Below, piece after piece: positions 1 through 5,204 of a stretch of DNA of 5,204 nt (positions are counted from its first letter, which is position 1; the number at the start of each line of letters is the position of its first letter). Below the pieces are notes generated by a model that ran no database searches, was not told the DNA's origin, and worked only from the letters and a program-made list of their open reading frames with translations. Location: the NCBI GenBank assembly GCA_017473665.1, contig JAFUKK010000177.1:1-5204 (forward strand). Direction: 5' to 3'. The translations under genes were made by a program, and so were the position numbers. Source of the stretch: Lachnospiraceae bacterium (GTDB lineage: Bacteria; Bacillota; Clostridia; Lachnospirales; Lachnospiraceae).

Positions 1-35
1 ATTTGGTGCAGCTACAGACAGGGGAGGAGGTATAA
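1..35 (+). CDS. C-terminal end of an upstream ABC half-transporter (partial)
   Basis: The reading frame beginning at base 3 gives LVQLQTGEEV followed by TAA at 33-35; the rest of the gene lies outside the window. Seen: an open frame to the edge, a stop 2 bases before the next start, and a short tail resembling the ends of bacterial ABC exporter half-transporters, which often finish in a Leu-Tyr-x-x-Gln-type helix with a charged tail. Inferred: this is the partner half of the following transporter, because such exporters are commonly encoded as adjacent pairs with touching or overlapping ends. Only ten residues are visible, so the family call rests mainly on context. The ribosome-binding site of the next gene lies inside this coding end. 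Confidence 0.6.
   Translation, partial: LVQLQTGEEV
21..30 (+). promoter_or_regulatory. Strong ribosome-binding site embedded in the upstream gene's end
   Basis: GGGGAGGAGG ends 7 bases before the ATG at 38. It is a near-perfect Shine-Dalgarno sequence and fixes that start. It overlaps the last codons of the preceding frame (stop 33-35), an arrangement typical of translational coupling between two subunits of one complex. Confidence 0.85.
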
Positions 36-37
36 TT

Positions 38-1819
38 ATGGCTAGAAGAAATACATACAGAGAAGATGAAGTTTTGGAAACTCCCTTTGACTACCACCAT
101 TTGCTGCGGGCCTTTGTGTATATAAAAAAGTACTTAGGCAAGATGATATTTGCGCTGATATTAAGTGCCATCGGCGGTATCACCGGATTGTTTGGGCCTA
201 TGATTACACAGCGGGCATTGGATGAAGCAATTCCGGATAAGGATGTGCGGATGCTGTTTATGCTGGTGGCACTGCTGTGCTTTACCTTTATTTTGAGTAT
301 TATTTTTACCACCATTCGTTCTAAAATTATGATTCAGGTGAGCCAGAATATTATTTATGATATTCGTAAGGATATTTTCGGACATTTACAGAAGCTTCCT
401 TTCCAGTATTACGATGACAGACCTCACGGCAAGATATTAATCCGCGTGGTAAACTATGTAAACTCTGTTTCGGATATGCTTTCCAACGGTTTGATTAACG
501 TGGTGTTGGAAATCATTAACCTGATTTTCATTATCGTCTTTATGTTCTGTGTGGATGTAAAGCTTTCATTGGTGGTAATGGCCGGTGTGCCTATATTGGC
601 AGCTTTTATGTTCTGGATTAAGGATAAGCAAAGACGTGCATGGCAGCAGGTATCCAACAAGAACTCCAATTTAAATGCATATCTGCAGGAGAATATTGTA
701 GGTGCCAGAATTACCCAGATGTTTGCCAGAGAAGAAGAAAATGCAGAAACCTTCGCGGAGCTGTGTGACCGTTGCCGGACCACCTGGTTCAAGGCGGTAA
801 TGTACAGTAATACGGTATGGCCCGGCATTGATAATATATCTGTCTGGGTAAGAGCGGCTGTATTTATCGTCGGACTTATTTTTATGGGAGAAGGAGAGGT
901 AAGTTTGGGTGTAATTGTAGCGATTACCTCCTATGCATCCCGTTTCTGGCAGCCCATTATGAACCTGGGTAATATTTTTAACAACTTTATTAACAATATT
1001 GCTTATTTGGAACGTATTTTTGAAACCTTGGATGAGCCGGTAACCGTATGTGATGCGGAAGATGCAGTGGAGATGCCGGAGATTAAAGGTGATGTTACCT
1101 TTGAAAATGTTACCTTTGCTTACGAAGAGGGTAAGGATGTATTAAAGAATGTTTCCTTTACAGTAAAGGCTGGTGAGAGTGTAGCTTTGGTAGGACCTAC
1201 CGGTGCCGGAAAGAGTACCATTGTGAACCTGATTTCCAGATTTTACAATGTGGGACAGGGAAGGGTATTAATCGATGGACAGGATATTGCAAAGGTGCAG
1301 CTGCATTCCCTGCGTTCCCAGATGGGTATCATGCTGCAGGATAGCTTTATCTTCTCCGGAACCATCGAAGATAATATTCGCTATGGTAAGCTGGATGCCA
1401 CTACCCAGGAAATTATAACGGCCAGCAAGACAGTTTGTGCGGATGACTTCATTAACAGATTTACGGATGGTTATCAGACGGAGGTAAAAGAAAGAGGCTC
1501 CCTGCTGTCTCAAGGACAGAAGCAGCTTATTTCCTTTGCCAGAACCTTGCTTTCCAATCCTGCGATTTTGGTGCTGGATGAGGCCACTTCCAGTATTGAT
1601 GTACAGACGGAAAGAGCTTTGCAGCAGGGCTTGAATGCCATGCTGGAGGGTAGAACATCCTTTATCATTGCCCACAGACTTTCTACTATTAAGAACTGTG
1701 ATAAGATAATGTATGTGGATCAGGGCGGTATCGTGGAATGTGGAAGCCACGAAGAACTGATGGCACAAAAGGGATATTATTATCGTTTGTACACGGCACA
1801 GATGGATGATATTGCATAG
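38..1819 (+). CDS. ABC exporter half-transporter, fused membrane and ATPase domains
   Basis: A complete 593-residue ABC exporter subunit, normal length for a half-transporter. It should sit in the cytoplasmic membrane and use ATP to export a substrate that cannot be named from sequence. Six membrane segments are apparent at about 36-58, 72-93, 151-173, 175-194, 268-284 and 287-305. The ATPase domain follows: aromatic A-loop Tyr362, Walker A GPTGAGKST at 386-394 (Lys392), Q-loop Gln434, signature LSQGQ at 490-494 (a common variant of LSGGQ), Walker B ILVLDE at 510-515 with catalytic Glu515, D-loop SSID at 518-521 and H-loop His546. All catalytic residues are intact. The gene starts 2 bases after an upstream frame that looks like a second half-transporter, so it probably acts as the second subunit of a heterodimer of the multidrug/lipid exporter type (YheI/YheH, BmrC/BmrD, LmrC/LmrD-like). 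A homodimer is possible. It is followed by a strong terminator, so it is the last gene of its unit and not part of the downstream amino-acid operon. Confidence 0.95.
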   Translation: MARRNTYREDEVLETPFDYHHLLRAFVYIKKYLGKMIFALILSAIGGITGLFGPMITQRALDEAIPDKDVRMLFMLVALLCFTFILSIIFTTIRSKIMIQVSQNIIYDIRKDIFGHLQKLPFQYYDDRPHGKILIRVVNYVNSVSDMLSNGLINVVLEIINLIFIIVFMFCVDVKLSLVVMAGVPILAAFMFWIKDKQRRAWQQVSNKNSNLNAYLQENIVGARITQMFAREEENAETFAELCDRCRTTWFKAVMYSNTVWPGIDNISVWVRAAVFIVGLIFMGEGEVSLGVIVAITSYASRFWQPIMNLGNIFNNFINNIAYLERIFETLDEPVTVCDAEDAVEMPEIKGDVTFENVTFAYEEGKDVLKNVSFTVKAGESVALVGPTGAGKSTIVNLISRFYNVGQGRVLIDGQDIAKVQLHSLRSQMGIMLQDSFIFSGTIEDNIRYGKLDATTQEIITASKTVCADDFINRFTDGYQTEVKERGSLLSQGQKQLISFARTLLSNPAILVLDEATSSIDVQTERALQQGLNAMLEGRTSFIIAHRLSTIKNCDKIMYVDQGGIVECGSHEELMAQKGYYYRLYTAQMDDIA

Positions 1820-1847
1820 AGTAAAGCAGATTATTGTTGCAGACAGG

Positions 1848-1886
1848 GAGGTCCTTTGGCATTTTAACCAAAGGACCTCTTCTTTT
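1848..1886 (+). terminator. Rho-independent terminator after the ABC exporter
   Basis: GAGGTCCTTTGG at 1848-1859 pairs perfectly with CCAAAGGACCTC at 1868-1879: a 12-bp stem, extendable by two G-U pairs, with an 8-base loop. The T-rich tail TTCTTTT follows at 1880-1886. It lies 28 bases after the exporter stop. There is no comparable T-run on the opposite strand, so it reads as a one-way terminator ending the exporter transcript. Confidence 0.92.
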
Positions 1887-1912
1887 GTACTGAATTAAGT
1901 GCAATATTTATA

Positions 1913-1941
1913 TTGTTTTTCACAATTTACTGTGCTAAAAT
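1913..1941 (+). promoter_or_regulatory. Predicted sigma-A promoter of the ACT-hom operon
   Basis: TTGTTT at 1913-1918 serves as -35 and TAAAAT at 1936-1941 as -10, exactly 17 bases apart. The -10 differs from TATAAT at one position and is preceded by TG plus one base (1933-1935), the extended -10 pattern common in Gram-positive bacteria. The -35 matches the consensus only in TTG. Transcription would begin near 1948-1949. The position, between the exporter terminator and the first gene of the threonine-branch run, supports it. A weaker alternative is TTGTAC (1885-1890) with TATATT (1909-1914), 18 bases apart. Confidence 0.65.
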
Positions 1942-1948
1942 ATCCCTC

Positions 1949-2036
1949 AACGACACACAAGTGTCCGTCTGAGAAAAACAGACAAACGGTATCTGTTGGT
2001 GTTAGCAAGCCCTTTTAGGGCAGAATGTGAGGAAAT
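1949..2036 (+). promoter_or_regulatory. Structured 5' leader of the ACT-hom operon
   Basis: This untranslated stretch of about 88 bases holds several short inverted repeats: GACAC/GTGTC (1952-1956 with 1961-1965), GTCTG/CAGAC (1967-1971 with 1979-1983), AACAGA/TCTGTT (1977-1982 with 1992-1997) and GCCCT/AGGGC (2009-2013 with 2017-2021). The second and third share bases 1979-1982, so they cannot form together. No T-run follows any of them, and no T-box AGGGTGGNACC motif or recognisable lysine riboswitch core was seen. The translation signal GTGAGG (2027-2032) lies 4 bases from the ATG at 2037, a short spacing. The leader may tune expression, but no known element is identified; each stem is only 5-6 bp and could be chance. 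Confidence 0.4.
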
Positions 2037-2477
2037 ATGAAGGAACCAACAAAGTATTATGTGGTGCGTCGGAAAGCGGTACCGGAGGTATTACTGAAGG
2101 TAGTGGAGGCCAAGGAACTATTGGAGACGGAGAAGGTGTTGAATATCCAGGAAGCAGTGGATGCTGTGGGAATCAGCCGTAGTTCTTTTTATAAGTATAA
2201 GGATGATATTTTCCAGTTCCATGATAATTCCCAGGGTACCACCATTACATTGACCTTCCAGATGGATGATGAGCCGGGACTTTTGTCAGATGTACTGAAG
2301 ATTATAGCAGCTTACGGTGGAAATATCCTGACCATTCATCAAAGTATCCCTATCAACGGAGTGGCATCCTTAAGTATCAGTATCCAGATACTGGAGCGTA
2401 CGGATGTTTCTCAAATGATTGAGGAGATGGAAAACCAGAAGGGTATGCACCACGTAAAAATATTAGCAAAAGAATAG
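2037..2477 (+). CDS. PheB-like HTH/ACT domain protein (UPF0735 family)
   Basis: A 146-residue soluble protein matching in length and layout the UPF0735 family typified by Bacillus subtilis PheB (about 147 residues). The N-terminal part (about 36-60) has a helix-turn-helix-like pattern, NIQEAVDAVGISRSSFYKYK, resembling the recognition helices of transcription regulators. The C-terminal part (about 69-144) is an ACT domain with the ligand-loop motif DEPGLL at 78-83, followed by an Asn-Ile-Leu strand. ACT domains bind amino acids and control biosynthetic enzymes or genes. In B. subtilis the family member sits beside prephenate dehydratase; here it sits 12 bases upstream of homoserine dehydrogenase, suggesting a regulatory role in the threonine branch, although no function is proven for the family. 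It is the first gene of the operon. The start at 2037 is supported by GTGAGG 4 bases upstream and by the conserved length. Confidence 0.9.
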   Translation: MKEPTKYYVVRRKAVPEVLLKVVEAKELLETEKVLNIQEAVDAVGISRSSFYKYKDDIFQFHDNSQGTTITLTFQMDDEPGLLSDVLKIIAAYGGNILTIHQSIPINGVASLSISIQILERTDVSQMIEEMENQKGMHHVKILAKE

Positions 2478-2489
2478 TGAGGGTGAAAA

Positions 2490-3698
2490 ATGATTCAGGT
2501 AGCAGTATTAGGATATGGCGTTGTAGGTAGCGGCGTAGTAGAAGTAATAGAGAGTAATAAGGCAGCAGTTAATCAAAAGGCAGGGAATGAACTGAATGTG
2601 AAGTACATTCTGGATCTTCGTGATTTTCCCGGTGATCCTCATGAGGCAAAGGTAGTCCACGATATGAATGTGATTTTGGATGACCCTGAGGTACAAATCG
2701 TATGTGAAACCATGGGAGGTGTAAAGCCTGCCTATGAGTACTCTAAAAAGGCTTTGGAGAAGGGAAAGAGCGTTTGTACCTCCAATAAGGAACTGGTTGC
2801 AAAGCACGGTCCTGAGTTGTTGCAGATTGCCAAGGCAAACAATTGTAATTATCGTTTTGAAGCAAGCGTAGGTGGCGGTATTCCCATTATCAGACCTCTC
2901 AATGATTGTCTCACTGCTGAGAAGATTGAAAATATTACCGGTATTTTGAATGGTACTACCAATTACATATTGACCAAGATGGAAAGAGCCGGTGCAGATT
3001 TTGAGACTGTATTGAAGGAGGCACAGGAGCTGGGCTATGCAGAGCGTAATCCTGAGGCAGATGTGGAGGGCTATGATGCCCGCAGAAAGATTGCTATCCT
3101 AGCATCCTTGATGATGGGCAAGAATGTGGATTCCGAGAAGGTATTTACCGAAGGTATCACCCGTATTACCGCGGATGACTTTGTATATGCCAAGGCAGCA
3201 GGCATGACCATTAAGCTGCTGGCCAGTGCAAAGCCTGTATCCGAGGATGAGGTGCTGGCAATGGTGACTCCTTGCATGGTAAGTAAAGAGAATCCTCTGG
3301 CAATGGTAAATGATGTATTTAATGGTATTCTGGTAACCGGCAATATGCTGGGTGATGCAATGTTCTACGGTAAGGGTGCAGGTAAGCTGGCAACCGCCAG
3401 TGCAGTGGTAGCAGATGTAATTGACTGTGCCCGCAATATGGGACGTACCCTTCCCTGCTATTGGGAGGATGTGGATGCCAAGTTTGCCTCCGTGGATGAG
3501 GTGGAGAGAAGCTTTTTCCTGCGTGTGGAGAAGTCCGCAGCAGATGCAGTGTTGACCGCATTCCCCGGTGCTAAGGAAGTGGTAGTGGCAGACAGAGCGG
3601 ATGCAGCTTACATCACAGCTCCTGTGAGCGAAAAGGCTTGTGCAGAAAAGTGTGTAGCTCTGGGTAATGCGCTGCTTAGCAAGATTCGTTTGGCGTAG
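2490..3698 (+). CDS. hom: Homoserine dehydrogenase
   Basis: This cytoplasmic enzyme reduces aspartate-4-semialdehyde to homoserine with NAD(P)H, the branch step towards threonine and methionine. The 402-residue protein has the N-terminal nucleotide-binding fold with GYGVVG at 8-13, catalytic Lys100 in TSNKELVA, the FEASVGGGIPI segment at 123-133 and the GILNGTTNYIL signature at 151-161. The catalytic cluster Glu185, Asp191, Asp196 and Lys200 has the same spacing as Glu208, Asp214, Asp219 and Lys223 of the yeast enzyme. The C-terminal portion (about 341-402) is ACT-like in pattern but compact, without a DxPG-type ligand loop; well-known bacterial relatives with a full ACT domain are about 430 residues. 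The start has GAGG at 2479-2482, 7 bases upstream of the ATG, and lies 12 bases after the ACT gene's stop, so the two are co-transcribed. Identification is secure; feedback control by threonine through this short tail is uncertain. Confidence 0.97.
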   Translation: MIQVAVLGYGVVGSGVVEVIESNKAAVNQKAGNELNVKYILDLRDFPGDPHEAKVVHDMNVILDDPEVQIVCETMGGVKPAYEYSKKALEKGKSVCTSNKELVAKHGPELLQIAKANNCNYRFEASVGGGIPIIRPLNDCLTAEKIENITGILNGTTNYILTKMERAGADFETVLKEAQELGYAERNPEADVEGYDARRKIAILASLMMGKNVDSEKVFTEGITRITADDFVYAKAAGMTIKLLASAKPVSEDEVLAMVTPCMVSKENPLAMVNDVFNGILVTGNMLGDAMFYGKGAGKLATASAVVADVIDCARNMGRTLPCYWEDVDAKFASVDEVERSFFLRVEKSAADAVLTAFPGAKEVVVADRADAAYITAPVSEKACAEKCVALGNALLSKIRLA

Positions 3699-3727
3699 CC
3701 TGTAATTGTAGGATAGAATGACAAGTG

Positions 3728-3748
3728 GCGAGGGAAATGTCCCTTTGC
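3728..3748 (+). other. Small hairpin in the hom to mutase-like gene spacer
   Basis: AGGGA at 3731-3735 pairs with TCCCT at 3740-3744 around the loop AATG; flanking GC pairs (3728-3729 with 3747-3748) can extend it across a small internal mismatch. No T-run follows (TGATATAG), so it is not a convincing terminator. It could stabilise or mark the cut site of an operon mRNA, or be chance. Confidence 0.4.
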
Positions 3749-3777
3749 TGATATAGATGGAATGAGAGGAAACAGTA

Positions 3778-4983
3778 ATGAAATATGTAGTAGTTTTAGG
3801 TGATGGCATGGCAGATGAGCCCATAGCGGAAATCGGCGGCAAGACTCCCCTGGAGTATGCCAAGACCCCCCATATGGACCGTCTTAGCAAATTATCTGAA
3901 GTGGGTATGGTACACACTATCCCCGATGGTATGAATCCCGGTTCGGATACTGCCAATCTGTCTGTAATGGGATATGACCCTAAGAAGTATTATTCCGGTC
4001 GTTCTCCCCTGGAGGCATTGAGTATCGGAGTACCTATGAAGGATACGGATGTGGCTATCCGTTGTAATATTGTGACCATTTCCGAAGAGGATGTACCCTT
4101 CGAGGAAAAGACCATTATCGACCACAGCGCTTCTGAAATCAGTACTGAGGACTGTGCAGTTCTTTTAAATGAGGTTATGAAAGAACTGGCCAATGAGACC
4201 TATCAGTTTTATGTGGGTACCAGCTATCGTCATTGTCTGATTTGGAATCAGGGTCAGGTGGTTGAATTGACCCCTCCTCATGATGTACTTGGCAGAGTCA
4301 TTGGTGAGTATTTACCCAAGGACGCGGCGTTAAAGGAAATGATGAGAAGGAGCTATGATATTCTGGTAAATCATCCTATTAATATAGAACGTAAAAAACA
4401 GGGCCTAAATCCTGCCAACTGTTGCTGGTTCTGGGGTGCAGGCACCAAGCCCATGCTTAGCTCCTTTGAGGAAAAGACCGGCAAGAAAGGTATGATGGTA
4501 TCCGCAGTAGATTTGCTGAAGGGTATCGCAGTAGGTGCCGGTATGGGCGTGGCTCTGTTAGAGGGTGCCAACGGCGGCTTACATACCAATTATGAGGACA
4601 AAGTGAATGCGGCTGTAAAGGCACTGTGTGAGGACGGTTTTGATTTTGCTTATATCCATGTGGAAGCACCCGATGAAATGGGACACCAGGGTAGCCTGGA
4701 GCGTAAAATTCAGGCTATTGAGTACCTGGATGAAAAGGTCATCGGACCTACTGCAGAGAAGCTGGCAGCAGCAGGCGTGGATTTCAGAATGTTGGTACTG
4801 CCGGATCATCCTACTCCCATCTGTGTGCGTACCCATACTTCCGACAATGTGCCTTATATGCTCTATGATAGTACCAAAGAGCAGAAGAATACATGGAATT
4901 ACAATGAGGCAGAGGCTAAGGTAAGCGGTCATTTTGTGGCTCAGGGTCATAAGCTCATTGATAAATTCCTGGAGCTGGAATAA
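3778..4983 (+). CDS. ApgM-like phosphoglycerate mutase family protein, candidate homoserine kinase
   Basis: A 401-residue enzyme of the alkaline phosphatase superfamily, archaeal-type cofactor-independent phosphoglycerate mutase (ApgM) branch. The metal and catalytic set is complete: Asp9 in LGDGMAD, presumed nucleophile Ser56 in PGSDTANLSV, Asp299 and His303 in EAPDEMGHQG, Asp343 and His344 in LPDHPTP, and His353 in RTHT. An inserted substrate domain spans roughly 85-220, with Arg151-His152 and His168-Asp169 as likely substrate contacts. Members of about 400 residues next to threonine genes are placed in a family named 'proposed homoserine kinase' (TIGR02535, from memory). Here it lies between hom and aspartate kinase, exactly where ThrB would be expected, so homoserine phosphorylation is my preferred role. 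Interconversion of 3- and 2-phosphoglycerate remains possible, and sequence alone does not separate the two. AGAGGA at 3765-3770, 7 bases before the ATG, supports the start. It follows hom by 79 bases with no terminator. Confidence 0.92.
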   Translation: MKYVVVLGDGMADEPIAEIGGKTPLEYAKTPHMDRLSKLSEVGMVHTIPDGMNPGSDTANLSVMGYDPKKYYSGRSPLEALSIGVPMKDTDVAIRCNIVTISEEDVPFEEKTIIDHSASEISTEDCAVLLNEVMKELANETYQFYVGTSYRHCLIWNQGQVVELTPPHDVLGRVIGEYLPKDAALKEMMRRSYDILVNHPINIERKKQGLNPANCCWFWGAGTKPMLSSFEEKTGKKGMMVSAVDLLKGIAVGAGMGVALLEGANGGLHTNYEDKVNAAVKALCEDGFDFAYIHVEAPDEMGHQGSLERKIQAIEYLDEKVIGPTAEKLAAAGVDFRMLVLPDHPTPICVRTHTSDNVPYMLYDSTKEQKNTWNYNEAEAKVSGHFVAQGHKLIDKFLELE

Positions 4984-4986
4984 TCC

Positions 4987-5020
4987 GGCCCCGGAGGGCC
5001 TGTGGCTAGAGGCTGACAGG
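4987..5020 (+). other. GC-rich inverted repeats upstream of aspartate kinase
   Basis: GGCCC at 4987-4991 pairs with GGGCC at 4996-5000 around the loop CGGA. An alternative stem, CCTGT (4999-5003) with ACAGG (5016-5020), shares bases 4999-5000, so the two compete. The first begins 4 bases after the stop of the mutase-like gene. It is not followed by a T-run, so it is a weak terminator candidate at most; partial polarity or mRNA stabilisation within the operon is possible. Confidence 0.4.
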
Positions 5021-5064
5021 AGATAGATTGAAAATATTGATAACAGAAAGGTTTGGATAGAACA

Positions 5065-5204
5065 ATGGCAAAGGTAGTAAAATTTGGTGGTAGCTCTTTG
5101 GCAAGTGCAGAGCAGTTTGAAAAGGTAGGCAAAATTATTCGCGCAGATAAGCAGAGAAAATTTGTGGTTCCCTCTGCACCCGGTAAGCGTTTTTCAGCAG
5201 ATAC
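5065..5204 (+). CDS. Aspartate kinase, N-terminal part (cut by window end)
   Basis: Forty-six complete codons and two bases of a gene running off the right edge. The protein starts with the amino-acid kinase signature VKFGGSSLA (residues 5-13; Lys6 is the conserved ATP/aspartate-site lysine), followed by a helix and the strand FVVPSAPGKRFSADT. The SAPGKR form is typical of clostridial monofunctional aspartate kinases, against SAMGKTTD in many others. The enzyme phosphorylates aspartate, the first step to lysine, threonine and methionine. It follows the mutase-like gene by 81 bases on the same strand and supplies the pathway that Hom uses. The ATG at 5065 matches the normal N-terminus, but the nearest good Shine-Dalgarno-like run (AGAAAGG, 5044-5050) is 14 bases away; a TTG at 5053 is in frame but would lie too close to it. 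Regulatory ACT domains would be beyond the window. Confidence 0.93.
   Translation, partial: MAKVVKFGGSSLASAEQFEKVGKIIRADKQRKFVVPSAPGKRFSAD

Noticed and set aside
1268..1768. A 166-codon - strand frame opposite the ABC ATPase domain
   Set aside because: It mirrors the conserved ATPase motifs of the real gene and has no recognisable domain of its own.
1840..1851. CAGACAGGGAGG resembling a ribosome-binding site after the exporter, similar to bases 15-27
   Set aside because: No start codon follows at a usable distance, and the bases form the foot of the terminator stem; the similarity to the earlier site is just purine-rich coincidence.
2025..2030. ATGTGA, a start codon followed at once by a stop, just upstream of the ACT gene
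   Set aside because: Start-stop elements can stall ribosomes, but a six-base match overlapping the Shine-Dalgarno region is easily chance, and no good ribosome-binding site precedes it.
1820..2036. T-box, lysine riboswitch or leader-peptide attenuator before the ACT-hom operon
   Set aside because: No T-box core motif, no terminator/antiterminator with a T-run downstream of the promoter, and no small open frame rich in Thr or Ile codons was visible.
3099..3956. A 285-codon open frame on the - strand across hom and the mutase-like gene
   Set aside because: It lies entirely antisense to two well-identified genes and their spacer, its translation is rich in Cys, His and Ile with no family resemblance, and no matching ribosome-binding site was recognised. 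It is a shadow of codon bias on the + strand.
4628..4924. A 98-codon + strand frame inside the mutase-like gene
   Set aside because: It is out of frame within a coding region whose own frame carries the conserved metal-binding residues; no independent support.
5028..5060. Possible internal promoter for aspartate kinase starting at TTGAAA (5028-5033)
   Set aside because: At 17 bases' spacing the -10 position reads GTTTGG, which does not resemble TATAAT; no better pairing was found in the spacer.

Overview
The window looks like a chromosomal segment from a low-to-moderate GC member of the Clostridia, most likely Lachnospiraceae-like. This rests on the protein flavour (aspartate kinase with a KFGGSSLA start and a SAPGKR motif; a PheB/UPF0735-type ACT protein beside homoserine dehydrogenase), strong purine-rich ribosome-binding sites and dense same-strand packing. 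The genus cannot be fixed from this sequence alone. All supported genes lie on the + strand. There is no mobile element, CRISPR array, tRNA or rRNA, and no gene-free stretch longer than about 220 bases.

Left block (1-1886): the last codons of an upstream gene, very probably the first half of an ABC exporter pair, end 2 bases before the start of a complete 593-residue ABC half-transporter (membrane domain plus ATPase). The two look translationally coupled and probably form a heterodimeric exporter of unknown substrate. A clean Rho-independent terminator (1848-1886) closes this unit.

Right block (1887-5204): a promoter with an extended -10 (1913-1941) and a leader of about 88 bases with several small, partly mutually exclusive hairpins precede a four-gene run: a PheB-like HTH/ACT protein, homoserine dehydrogenase (hom), a cofactor-independent phosphoglycerate mutase-like metalloenzyme, and the first 46 codons of aspartate kinase, cut by the window edge. 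No terminator was seen between these genes, so they are probably one operon.

Functionally the right block is the aspartate-to-threonine branch. Aspartate kinase makes aspartyl phosphate and Hom makes homoserine. The phosphoglycerate mutase-like protein sits where a homoserine kinase would be expected and belongs to the type proposed to be a non-orthologous homoserine kinase. Aspartate-semialdehyde dehydrogenase, threonine synthase and a classical ThrB are not in the window. The ACT protein is a plausible amino-acid sensor for the pathway; Hom's own C-terminal ACT-like region is compact and lacks the usual DxPG-type ligand loop. The mutase-like protein's possible role as homoserine kinase is the most interesting point in the window.
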